Shown here one piece after another: positions 49,491 to 58,137 of a stretch of 64,000 bases of DNA. A model generated the notes under the pieces. It did not search any database. It worked only from the letters and a program-made list of their open reading frames with translations, and was not told where the DNA came from. Origin of the DNA: Curtobacterium sp. L6-1 (GTDB taxonomy: Bacteria; Actinomycetota; Actinomycetes; Actinomycetales; Microbacteriaceae). Made by a program: the position numbers and the translations under genes. The stretch lies in assembly GCF_018885305.1 (NCBI RefSeq), contig NZ_CP076544.1:1550001-1614000 (forward strand), read 5' to 3'. The first letter of the stretch is position 1. Every line of letters begins with the position of its first letter.

Positions 49491-51587
49491 ATGACGATCG
49501 CAGGGGAATCGGCAGGCGTCGAAGCACGCCGTCAACGCGGCCGAGCGAGCGAACTCCGCCGCCAGGCCGACGAAGCCGAGCAACGCGCCGGCCGATTCGA
49601 GATCGCCCACCGCACCGAGGCCGAGACGGCGAGGACCCTCGCGCCCCTCGCCGGCATCGGCTACCACCTCCTCGCCGATCGCCGCTGGCCCGGCAGCGCC
49701 CACGCCAACGTGGACATGATCGTCGTCGGTCGCTCCGGCGTCTGGATCGTCGACACGAAGGCCTGGCGCGAGGTCGCTGTGGACAACGGCCGGATCACCC
49801 GCGGGCAGGAGGACGTGACCGATGACGTCGCACGTCTGGCCGATCTTGCCTGGGACACCGAGAAGGTGTTGACCGACGTCGGGCTCGCTCCCGGCGAGGT
49901 CCACGCGGTCGTCGCACTCGCAGGCAAGAAGGGCGTCAGCGCGCACGTCGCCTCCGTCGACGTTGTCGGCACTCACGACCTCATCAAGCACATCACCCGC
50001 CCGCGAGCCCGACTTTCCCCCGAGCGCGTCGACAAGGCACTCGCTGCAGTGCTCTCGTACTTCCCGGTGATGGACGGCGCCGCGGCGAGCACGCAGCAGG
50101 TGATCGTGCCGCAGACCGTCCTTGCGCGGGAGCCCGAGCCGCAGCCGGCCCTCATCGACCAGGGGGAGCTCGACCAGGGGGAGCTCGACCAATACCTCCT
50201 CGACGGCATCCTCGAGGCACCCATCGAGGAGTGGATGGCCTCGCTCGACCCGGCGCAGGCGAAACTCGTCCGCCGCAACTTCAACGGTCCCGCCCGCATC
50301 CGCGGTGCGGCCGGCACGGGCAAGACGGTCGTCGGCCTCCACCGAGCCGCCTACCTCGCTCGCTCGACCGGCGGTCGCATCCTCTTCACCACGTACATCC
50401 GCACCCTGCCCGCGGTGCTCGAGTCGCTCTTGAAGCGACTGGCGCCGGAGATGGTCGGCCGCGTCGACTTCGTCAACGTCCACGCCTTCGCGACCCGCCT
50501 CCTCAAGGAACGCGGCATCGCATTCCGCACGCCCGGACGGGAGGCACAACTCGCGTTCACCGACGCGTGGAACGCGGTCAGCGCCTCCAGTCCGTTGAAG
50601 GCGACCCGCTTCACTCGTCGCTACTGGGAGGAGGAGATCAGCCACGTCATCAAGGGGCGTGGGCTGACCCGCTTCGACGAGTATGCAGACCTCGCTCGCG
50701 TGGGCCGGAAGCACCGGCTGACCGGTGATGACCGGCAGGCGGTGTGGGACCTGTACGAGGCGTACTCGGCCGGGCTCCGCGAACGTGGCGGCTGCGACTG
50801 GGAGGACGTGATCCTCCTCGCGCGCGACGCCCTGCGGGAGGTTCCGCTCGACCGGTACGACGCCGTCATCGTCGACGAGGCGCAGGACCTGTCGTGCGCG
50901 ATGGTCTCGCTACTGCACTCGCTCGTCGGCGACCGCTCCGACGGGCTGACCCTGATCGGTGACGGCCAGCAGACGATCTACCCCGGTGGGTACACCCTCG
51001 GCGAAGTCGGCATCAGCCTCGCCGGCCGTGGCGTGGTCCTCGACGTGAACCACCGGAACACGGCCGAGATCCTCGACTTCGCCAAGCAGATGGTCGCGGA
51101 CGACCAGTTCGTCGACATCGAGGGGGTCGACGGCGTTGGGGACTCCGTCTCCGCAGTGACGCGCTCGGGGCCCGAGCCGGGCATCCACCGGTTCACCCGT
51201 CGTGACGAGCACGATGCCGCGATGCTGGTGCGAGTGGAGGAGGTCCTCCGATTGGTCGGGACCGGTCGTGGCGATGTCGGCATCCTGACGGCAACGAATC
51301 CGCAGGCGGACAAGGTGATGGCCTTGCTCGCCGATGCCGGGGTGCCGACGGTCTCGCTGAAGGACTACGCCGGCAAGAGCTCGGACCTGATCCGCGTCGG
51401 CACCATCAAGCGGGCAAAGGGCCTGGAGTTCAAGCAGGTGCTCCTGCCGCAGGTGCCGGCGAAATTGCTCGCCGATCCGCCGACGACGGAGTCCGAGTCA
51501 GCGAAGGAGCGGCGCGAGCTCGACCGGCGGGAGTTGTACGTCGCGATGACTCGGGCGCGCGATGGACTCTGGGTCGGGGCGCGCTGA
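49491..51587 (+). CDS. NERD nuclease-related domain + UvrD-like helicase
   Basis: A 698-aa protein. The N-terminal NERD domain (about 35-150), a PD-(D/E)XK relative, shows a conserved E (RTEAETARTL), D in ANVDMIVVG and DTKAW, where D-x-K completes the site, so the nuclease could be active. A linker with a short repeat (DQGELDQGELDQ) precedes an SF1 helicase: Walker A AAGTGKTVVG (about 275), VDEAQDLS, GDGQQTIYPG, VNHRNTAEI, IKRAKGLEF and LYVAMTRARDGL. Such proteins are common in actinobacterial defence islands and repair. The design parallels the UvrD-like gene at 35178. Start: ATG 49491 with GGGGGAA 5 nt upstream. Monocistronic; the next gene has its own promoter-like box. Confidence 0.85.
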   Translation: MTIAGESAGVEARRQRGRASELRRQADEAEQRAGRFEIAHRTEAETARTLAPLAGIGYHLLADRRWPGSAHANVDMIVVGRSGVWIVDTKAWREVAVDNGRITRGQEDVTDDVARLADLAWDTEKVLTDVGLAPGEVHAVVALAGKKGVSAHVASVDVVGTHDLIKHITRPRARLSPERVDKALAAVLSYFPVMDGAAASTQQVIVPQTVLAREPEPQPALIDQGELDQGELDQYLLDGILEAPIEEWMASLDPAQAKLVRRNFNGPARIRGAAGTGKTVVGLHRAAYLARSTGGRILFTTYIRTLPAVLESLLKRLAPEMVGRVDFVNVHAFATRLLKERGIAFRTPGREAQLAFTDAWNAVSASSPLKATRFTRRYWEEEISHVIKGRGLTRFDEYADLARVGRKHRLTGDDRQAVWDLYEAYSAGLRERGGCDWEDVILLARDALREVPLDRYDAVIVDEAQDLSCAMVSLLHSLVGDRSDGLTLIGDGQQTIYPGGYTLGEVGISLAGRGVVLDVNHRNTAEILDFAKQMVADDQFVDIEGVDGVGDSVSAVTRSGPEPGIHRFTRRDEHDAAMLVRVEEVLRLVGTGRGDVGILTATNPQADKVMALLADAGVPTVSLKDYAGKSSDLIRVGTIKRAKGLEFKQVLLPQVPAKLLADPPTTESESAKERRELDRRELYVAMTRARDGLWVGAR

Positions 51588-51676
51588 AGACCGCGACCAC
51601 CTTGTCCCGCTGAACCGCGCTCTGTGGCACATCAGGCTTTCGCGTTCAGACGTTCTGCAATCGATTCCCTGACGGG

Positions 51677-51682
51677 CATGAT
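51677..51682 (+). promoter_or_regulatory. Possible -10 box of a leaderless HNH gene
   Basis: CATGAT ends 6 nt before the GTG at 51689, so transcription could start at that codon. The in-frame GTG at 51683 would be too close to the box. Confidence 0.35.
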
Positions 51683-51688
51683 GTGAGA

Positions 51689-52866
51689 GTGCCGCTCACT
51701 TCCCCCGCAACGCTGCGTGATCGCCTTGTGACGTTCCTCGCCGCGGTAGGGGGCTCCGCGAGAAGGTCGGAAGCTCTCCAAGGTCTCTTCGATCTGTACG
51801 ACGACCAGTGGACCGCGGACGATCTGTCCCCAAGAACTCCTCGGGACTTCGAAGCGAAGTGGCGCGGTCGAGTCGTCGTCGAACAGCGGAAGCTCGTGCA
51901 GCGCGGAGTGCTTGAGGCCAGGACCGATGATCTCTGGGCGCTGCAAGCTGACTTCGACCTCGGTGCGATCGATCTTCAGCAACTCAGGGCTCGAAACGAT
52001 GAGGTCCGGCGCAGGGAGCGAATCTGGTCCGCTGCCAAGAACGCGGGAGCCCCTTCGAAGTTCTTGCCCGACAACTTCCCGAGTTGCGGCTGCGCGCCGG
52101 AGGACGGGGAATCTACGTTGACCGTCCGACCACGAACTCGACGATCGCGCCGGCCGGTATTGCTGTTTCATTCTTGGACCTGGGGGCGGCATATGCGAAT
52201 GAGCGTGGTGTTGATGGCGTAGAGTACATGCTGCCGAAGACGAAACGGCCGGGGCGAGACACGGCAGAAATCGAGGCGACCGTCCGGGCTTACGAACTGG
52301 CGGTACCGGTCTTCGTGATTCTTCCCGGCAAGACGACGACCACCAGAGCGGTCCGACGAGCAATCGTCGAGGAGGTCAATCGCGACTCCGGTTCCGTGCT
52401 CATCACCTTCATCGATGATGAAGTCCTTCCCCCAGCGCCTTCGACGGGGATCCATGCCGAGTTCGAACTCGTGCTCGATGATGAGGAAACTCGCTGGCAA
52501 CGCAGGAGGGCACGACCAAACCAGGCACGTTTTGCCTTCGCGGTGATGGCGCGGTACGGAGCTCGCTGCGCCGTCTGTGACATCTCCGCATCCCCGGTCC
52601 TTGAAGCAGCACATGTACGTCCGAATTCGCTCAAAGGTTCAGACGATGCCAGGAATGGTCTCCCACTCTGCAGCAATCACCACCGGCTGTTCGACAAGGG
52701 GTGGTTCGGTATCGATCCGGTGAGCACCAAGATCGTGTTTCGGGACGACAGTCAACGAGAACACGTGCCTATCACGCGGAGTGATCTCCGGCATCTTCCG
52801 GCTCAGCCCGCGCCGGCCGCGCTCCAAGATGCCTGGATGCGGTGGAAGCGACACCAAGACGGTTAG
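51689..52866 (+). pseudogene. HNH endonuclease gene broken by a frameshift
   Basis: Two overlapping frames read as one protein. The first (from GTG 51689) has a winged-helix-like start (LRDRLVTFLAAVGGSARRSEAL ... RKLVQRGVLEARTDDLWAL) and runs well to LPDNFP at about 52080. After that its sense is lost and it stops at 52222. The second frame picks up at 52081 with ELRLRAGGRGIYVD and continues through a middle domain to an HNH site: CAVC, LEAAHVRP, then LPLCSNHHRLFDKG, ending at 52866. One extra base in the CCC run at 52078-52080 would restore a single gene of about 390 residues. It is thus a one-base deletion or a sequencing error. The HNH nuclease is in keeping with the defence island, and it is the island's last recognisable gene. 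Confidence 0.75.
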
Positions 52867-53107
52867 CTTCTACCGGCTATGCCTGAGCCGCGGCGACGAC
52901 AATGGGTTCGCGAATCAAATTGACCTCGAACGAGCCCGACTGACAAAAGCTGTCTTCCGTCGACGCCAGCTTTCAAAAGCCCGCAAGATCATCATAATCG
53001 GCTCAGGGGTGGCATCGCTGCGTTGAGTCCGTCACCGGCGAACAACCGACCTCGCTCCCACACGCGCCTATGCCACGATGAACGCAACGACCCAGGGAGG
53101 GGCACCA
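52867..53107. other. 241-bp gap at the island's right edge
   Basis: The sequence to about 53000 is less GC-rich than the flanks and contains no convincing gene or repeat; it may be decayed coding DNA. TATGCC (53069-53074) is a possible -10 for the SNF2 gene that follows. No direct repeat or tRNA fragment marking an attachment site was seen. Confidence 0.4.
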
Positions 53108-55780
53108 ATGGTCGACCGAGCACTCCGTGACCGTCTACAGACACTGTCGACGGTGGCCGCAGCGATCCGCCACCACCAAGCCTCCATCCAGAACGCCGCC
53201 ACAACGGCGCAGGACACCCTCCTCACCCGCCGCGTGACGATCACCGGCCCAGCCCTCTCGTGCTCCGTCCTCCCCCTCCGCGCCGCCGACACGACCCTGG
53301 CGGCAGCGATGCAGCACGCCGCCCTGCTCCCCCAGGTCGACGCCACTGCCGAGAACGTCCTCACCGTCCTGGCGAAGGACGTCCCCCTGGCCCTCGCCGA
53401 CGAGGACGCAGCGTCCGGCATCGCCGGGATCTTCGCCGGGAAGGAACGCCGCGAGGCAGCAGCACGGGCCGAGTACTACCTGGCCGAGACGGACGCGTGG
53501 CTCGACGCCAGCGGCGCCCTCACCGCGCTGAAGGCGATCGACACCCGTCATGTCCCCCGCCCCGACGCCACCCTCGACGCGCTCCTCGACACCGAGGGCC
53601 CGCTCCTCACCGCGACCGCGCACCTCGGCCCGGTCGCCCTGATCGACCTCGCCCCGATGGCGCACCTCCCCACCACGATCGAGACGCTCCGCACGGTCGT
53701 CGAGACCGAGCAGGAGGCACGGGCGCGCGTCCTCGACGCCGGCCACCGCGTGCGGGACGTCGCGGCACGGCGTGAGTTGAACACGATGAACGTCGACCGG
53801 CTCCGCGAGGTCACCCGCGACCAGCTCCGCCTCGGCGCGGTCCGGGACGCCGGCATCCAGACCGTGGGCGAGCTCCTGCGGGCCCCGATCGTCGCCGGTC
53901 ACCTGCCGGGCATCGGCGAGACGACGGCCGCTCGCATCAACGCCGCCGCCCGGTCGATGCAGGACGCGGCTCGCGAGGACGCCGCCGTCCAGATCGACGC
54001 CCACCGCCAGGACACCGCGAGCGTGGCGCTCGTGTCCGCGCTCCGGCAGTGGGAGGCCGCGAAGAACGGCGGCGGCCCCCGCGCCGCCGTCCTCGTCGAC
54101 GAACTCGCTCCCCTGGCGGACGCGGTCGCGCAGCGAGCGGTCCTGGGGATCGTGCACCAGCCGGGCGCGCGGGCCTCCGGGTCGTTCAACCCAGCCGCGG
54201 GCGCCGTCGAGCGGATCGAGGCGGACGTCGACGACGCCCGCCAGCGCGCGGTCCGCGCGGCCGGCGACCGCGACCGGATCGCGACGACGGACGACTGGAG
54301 CGACTTCCTCGACCGCCCGGCCAGCTACTTCGCGCTCCTCGACGAGGTCGGGCTCACCGACTCGACGACGGCCGGCCGCGGGTCGCTCCCCGAGGGCCTG
54401 ATCGAACAGATCGAGCAGTTCCACCTCGACACGTCCCTCCTGTCCGCGTCCCTCCGCGGGTACCAGCGATTCGGTGCGGCGTTCGCGCTCGTGCAGGAGC
54501 GAGTCGTCATCGGTGACGAGATGGGCCTGGGCAAGACCGTCGAGGCACTCGCGGCGATCGCGCACGTGGCGGCCACCGCTCCGGACGGCATGCCCCGCTT
54601 CGTGGTCGTCTGTCCCGCGGCGGTGGTGGCGAACTGGCTGCGTGAGACCGAGAAGCACACCGCCGTCCCGGCGTTCCGCGTCCACGGCACCGAGCGGATG
54701 CGCCGGATCAGCGGCTGGCTCCGCGAGGGCGGCGTCGCCGTCACCACCTATGAGACACTCGAGTGGTTCCGCACGCAGGTGTCCGAGGAGCAGCGATTCG
54801 CCGCGGTGATCGTCGACGAGGCGCACTACGTCAAGAACCCCGACGCCAAGCGCACGAAGCACACGCGCGCGCTCCTCGAACGGTCCGACCGTGCACTGCT
54901 CATGTCCGGCACGCCGCTCGAGAACCGTGTCGAGGAGTTCCGCGTGCTCATCGACCACATCCGCCCGGATCTCATCGTCGGCGAGGACGACGACCCGTTG
55001 ACGTTCCGCAAGCAGATCGCGCCGGTGTACCTCCGCCGCAGCCAGGAGGACGTCCTCACCGAGCTCCCGGAACTGGTCGAGGTCGAGGAGTGGACCGACC
55101 TCACCCCCGCCGAGGCCACGCGCTACGCCGCCGCGGTCGACAGCGACAACTTCCACACGATGCGGCAGCTCGCCATGCTCGACGGCGCCGCCTCGAGCAA
55201 GATCGCGTCGCTCCGCGACGTGATCGCGGAGGCTCGCTCCACCGGCCGCAAGACCATCGTCTTCTCCCACTACCGAGCCGTCCTGGAGGCGGTGCTCGCC
55301 GCCGTCGACGGAACCGTCATCGGTCCGCTCAGCGGCTCCACCCCGCCTTCCGGGCGTCAGGACATGATCGACGAGTTCTCCGCGGCCGCTCCTGGCGCCG
55401 TGTTGGTCGCGCAGATCATCGCCGGCGGTGTCGGCCTCAACATCCAGGCCGCGTCGGTCGTGGTGATCTGCGAGCCGCAGCTCAAGCCGACGACGGAGTG
55501 GCAGGCGATCGCCCGCGCCCGTCGGATGGGTCAGCTCGACGTCGTGCAGGTGCACCGGCTGCTGTCCGAGGACGGCGTCGACGCAGCCCTCGTCCGGATG
55601 CTCGCGCGGAAGACCCGGACGTTCGCGGACTTCGCGGCGGTGAGCGAGACGGCGAGCGCGTCTGCGCAGGCGTTCGACATCTCCGAGTCGCAGCTCATCG
55701 CGCAGGTGCTCGCCGAGGAGCGTGCTCGGCTGACGGAGGAACGAACTGCCGGAGCCGCAACGCCGGAACCGGCCGTCTGA
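53108..55780 (+). CDS. SNF2-family helicase with helix-hairpin-helix region
   Basis: An 890-aa protein. The N-terminal ~400 residues are helical and Ala-rich, with one helix-hairpin-helix-like motif (HLPGIGETTAARINAAA, about 280) that should bind DNA without sequence choice. The C-terminal half is an SNF2 ATPase: DEMGLGKT, VDEAHYVKNP, MSGTPLENRV, VFSHYRAVLE, QIIAGGVGLN and IARARRMGQ in place of the usual RxxRxGQ. The motor appears intact. Start: ATG 53108 with GGGAGGGG about 5 nt upstream; ATG 53078 is possible but has no ribosome site. Convergent with the exonuclease gene. It could belong to the defence island or to repair; I cannot tell which. Confidence 0.85.
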   Translation: MVDRALRDRLQTLSTVAAAIRHHQASIQNAATTAQDTLLTRRVTITGPALSCSVLPLRAADTTLAAAMQHAALLPQVDATAENVLTVLAKDVPLALADEDAASGIAGIFAGKERREAAARAEYYLAETDAWLDASGALTALKAIDTRHVPRPDATLDALLDTEGPLLTATAHLGPVALIDLAPMAHLPTTIETLRTVVETEQEARARVLDAGHRVRDVAARRELNTMNVDRLREVTRDQLRLGAVRDAGIQTVGELLRAPIVAGHLPGIGETTAARINAAARSMQDAAREDAAVQIDAHRQDTASVALVSALRQWEAAKNGGGPRAAVLVDELAPLADAVAQRAVLGIVHQPGARASGSFNPAAGAVERIEADVDDARQRAVRAAGDRDRIATTDDWSDFLDRPASYFALLDEVGLTDSTTAGRGSLPEGLIEQIEQFHLDTSLLSASLRGYQRFGAAFALVQERVVIGDEMGLGKTVEALAAIAHVAATAPDGMPRFVVVCPAAVVANWLRETEKHTAVPAFRVHGTERMRRISGWLREGGVAVTTYETLEWFRTQVSEEQRFAAVIVDEAHYVKNPDAKRTKHTRALLERSDRALLMSGTPLENRVEEFRVLIDHIRPDLIVGEDDDPLTFRKQIAPVYLRRSQEDVLTELPELVEVEEWTDLTPAEATRYAAAVDSDNFHTMRQLAMLDGAASSKIASLRDVIAEARSTGRKTIVFSHYRAVLEAVLAAVDGTVIGPLSGSTPPSGRQDMIDEFSAAAPGAVLVAQIIAGGVGLNIQAASVVVICEPQLKPTTEWQAIARARRMGQLDVVQVHRLLSEDGVDAALVRMLARKTRTFADFAAVSETASASAQAFDISESQLIAQVLAEERARLTEERTAGAATPEPAV

Positions 55781-55791
55781 CGGGCTGAGCC

Positions 55792-57063
55792 CTACCTGGC
55801 GGCGGCGAGCGCCGCCTCCAGGACGTCCTCTTCGATGATGGGGATGCCGTACTGCCGGGCCTTCCGCGCCTTGCCGGACAGGCTGTCGACGTCCGCCGCG
55901 ATGAGCACCGCCGTCTTCTTCGTGACGTTCGGCGCCGACCTGATGCCGAGCCGCGCGAGATCCGCCTCGATCTCAGGGCGGCTGCGACGCATCTCGCCGG
56001 TCAGGGTGACGATGCTGCCCTCGCCCAGGTCGATCGACGGCTCTGCAGCTGCCGCGGTCGACGTCGGCTGCTGCGCGGCGGAGAACGACCGTGCACCCAT
56101 GCGGGCGGGCTGCCGGCTGTGCACCGCGTGCTCGAGCTCGTCGTCCGTCACGCCGAGCAACCGGGCGACCCGCTCGAGCTGGATGTGGTCCTGGATGGTC
56201 AAGACGCCGTCTGCCCACACCGCTTCGACCAGGTCGCCGAAGTACCGCTGGTGCAGATTCGCACGGGCAGCCGCGTCCAGCCCGAACTCGGTCGCGTAGG
56301 CGCTGAGCTGATCAGCGTCGCTGGCGGCGAGCAGGTCCTCGGAGACCGCACGGTCGAGGACGGCCGCGTAGAGCGTCGCCTCCGCGCTGCCGTCGACGGC
56401 GGGCAGTCGGTCGGTCGCCACGTCGACGCGGGTCCGGGTTGACGCGCCGGTCGAGCGGTTGCGCGCGGTCCACGCCCGACCACTGCGCGGGACTCCGGGC
56501 CACCGCTGCCCGCCGGCCAGGGTGCCCCAGGTCGTCCAGCGCGGATCACGGCGGGACGATCCGATGTAGGCGCCGAGCAGACGGGCGGTAGCGTGCGCAT
56601 CGGCGAGCGCCTCGTGCGCGTCGACGAGCTCGATGTCGTAGGCGCTGCAGCAGTCGGCGAGCTTCCGGCCGGACCCGGGGAGGAACTCCTGTGCGAGCCG
56701 CATCGTGCAGAGCGCACTGCCCGCTTGCTTGAGCGGTGAGCGGTGTCCGAGCCGTTCGAACTCGGCGTGCAGGAACCGTGCTTCGAACGAGGCGTTGTGC
56801 GCCACGACGACGCGACCCTGCAGACGCTCTGCAAGGTCACCGGCGACGTCCGCGAAGGTCGGAGCGCCCGCCATGTCGGCACCACGAAGGCGGTGGACGT
56901 GCACGGGGCCGAGGTCGCGGTTCGGGTTGACGACGGTCTCGAAGGTTCGCTCGACCTCGCCGTCCGGCGTCACGTGGACGATCCCGATCTCGATGATGCG
57001 GTGCCCGTACGACGGAGCGAGTCCGGTCGTCTCCAGGTCGATCACCGCGTAGCCGTTGTGCAT
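55792..57063 (-). CDS. DEDDh exonuclease with TerB-like and BRCT domains
   Basis: A 423-aa protein, domains in order. A DnaQ-like 3'-5' exonuclease (1-170) has D9-x-E11 in VIDLETTG, HNASFEARFL and the H-x4-D end motif (HEALADAHA). The second acidic position is Glu (FEARF) where most members have Asp. A helical middle (about 230-320; LYAAVLDRAVSEDLLAASDA, GVTDDELEHAV) resembles TerB. A C-terminal BRCT domain (about 345-420) reads SIVTLTGEMRRSRPEI, VTKKTAVLIAAD and GIPIIEEDVL. Exonuclease plus BRCT is a known actinobacterial repair-type architecture. Begins at an ATG at 57063 (MHNGYAVI). It converges on the SNF2 gene, with 11 bp between stops. Confidence 0.87.
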   Translation of the reverse strand: MHNGYAVIDLETTGLAPSYGHRIIEIGIVHVTPDGEVERTFETVVNPNRDLGPVHVHRLRGADMAGAPTFADVAGDLAERLQGRVVVAHNASFEARFLHAEFERLGHRSPLKQAGSALCTMRLAQEFLPGSGRKLADCCSAYDIELVDAHEALADAHATARLLGAYIGSSRRDPRWTTWGTLAGGQRWPGVPRSGRAWTARNRSTGASTRTRVDVATDRLPAVDGSAEATLYAAVLDRAVSEDLLAASDADQLSAYATEFGLDAAARANLHQRYFGDLVEAVWADGVLTIQDHIQLERVARLLGVTDDELEHAVHSRQPARMGARSFSAAQQPTSTAAAAEPSIDLGEGSIVTLTGEMRRSRPEIEADLARLGIRSAPNVTKKTAVLIAADVDSLSGKARKARQYGIPIIEEDVLEAALAAAR

Positions 57064-57223
57064 CGTGCGCTCCTCCCCAGCGCCACGGTCCCACCCGGCG
57101 CTGGACCATCATCACCGCGATGGCGCCCCGCGGCGACCACCTGTTCGAGGGACGACCGCCCGGGGCCTCGACCGGCACGCCGCGCCCGACCGTGATCGCG
57201 CGACCAGGCCCAGCACCGAGACG

Positions 57224-57245
57224 GCATCCTCCGATCGGAGGATGC
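57224..57245. promoter_or_regulatory. 22-bp perfect palindrome upstream of the ABC exporter
   Basis: GCATCCTCCGATCGGAGGATGC has no mismatch and ends 55 bp before the ABC ATPase start (57301), 161 bp from the divergent exonuclease start. Without a loop it is better suited to a dimeric repressor or activator than to a hairpin. No TetR- or PadR-type regulator is adjacent. The response regulator at 60299 or a factor elsewhere may be the binder. Confidence 0.55.
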
Positions 57246-57300
57246 GCCTCCACCCACTCCCCCGATCCACCGACCACGGCCTCCGCGCGAGGCTGGTCTC

Positions 57301-58134
57301 ATGCCCGACACCCCAGCCATCGAGGTCCACGACCTCACCAAGCGCTACCCCACCGGCCACACCGCCGTCTCCGACCTCTCCCTCACCATCGCCCGCGGCG
57401 AGACCGTCGCCCTGCTCGGCCCGAACGGCGCCGGCAAGTCGACCACGGTCGAGATCCTCGAGGGCTTCCGCTCCCGCACCGCCGGCGAGGTCCGCGTCCT
57501 CGGCACCGACCCCGCCCGCCCGACGCGTGAGCACAAGGCCCGCGTCGGCATCGTCCTGCAGACGAGCGCCGAGTCCCCGAACGTCACCGTCGCCGAACAG
57601 CTCCGCCACTTCGGCCGCCTCTACCCGCGCAGCCGCAGCGTCGAGGAACTCCTCGCCGCGACCGGCCTGGAGGCACAGCGCAACACCCGGGTCAGCCGCC
57701 TGTCCGGTGGGCAGCGGCGCCGCGTCGACGTCGCCCTCGGTGTGATCGGGCGGCCGGAGGTGCTGTTCCTCGACGAGCCGACCACGGGCTTCGACCCGGA
57801 GGCGCGACGGCAGTTCTGGGACCTCGTCACCGCGGTCAAGCGCGAGGGCACGACGGTCCTCCTCACCACGCACTACCTCGACGAGGCCGCGCACCTCGCC
57901 GACCGGGCAGCCGTTATCGCGGACGGCCGCCTCCGCGCGCTGGCACCGATCGACGAGCTCGGCGGAGCCGAGGCACGGACGCCACGCCTCCGCTGGCGCG
58001 ACGCGGACGGCACCCGGCACGAGGAACGCACCGACCGGCCGCAGGACCGCATCCGCAGCACGACGACCCCGATGCTCGACCTCGAGGTCATCCGCCCGTC
58101 CCTCGAGGACGTCTACCTCGAGATGGTGGCCTGA
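57301..58134 (+). CDS. ABC exporter ATP-binding protein (daunorubicin-resistance type)
   Basis: A 277-aa ATPase of the DrrA-like class. Walker A GPNGAGKST (40-48), signature LSGGQRRRVDVA, Walker B VLFLDEPTTGFDP and switch H in LLTTHYLDEA are intact. The C-terminal ~60 residues (RLRWRDADGT ... IRPSLEDVYLEMV) are the regulatory tail typical of drug and lipid exporters. It powers the permease encoded 3 bp downstream. It is followed by a histidine kinase and a response regulator, so the four genes probably form one regulated unit. ATG 57301 has no clear ribosome site. The substrate is unknown. Confidence 0.9.
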   Translation: MPDTPAIEVHDLTKRYPTGHTAVSDLSLTIARGETVALLGPNGAGKSTTVEILEGFRSRTAGEVRVLGTDPARPTREHKARVGIVLQTSAESPNVTVAEQLRHFGRLYPRSRSVEELLAATGLEAQRNTRVSRLSGGQRRRVDVALGVIGRPEVLFLDEPTTGFDPEARRQFWDLVTAVKREGTTVLLTTHYLDEAAHLADRAAVIADGRLRALAPIDELGGAEARTPRLRWRDADGTRHEERTDRPQDRIRSTTTPMLDLEVIRPSLEDVYLEMVA

Positions 58135-58137
58135 ACC

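Noticed and set aside
49210..49527. N-terminal extension of the hydrolase to 49527
   Set aside because: The added segment is Ser/Arg/Pro-rich without fold character and has no ribosome site; GTG 49209 has one and starts just before the first beta strand.
50155..50195. Tandem GACCAGGGGGAGCTC repeat inside the NERD helicase gene
   Set aside because: A short in-frame duplication in a linker (DQGELDQGELDQ), not a separate element.
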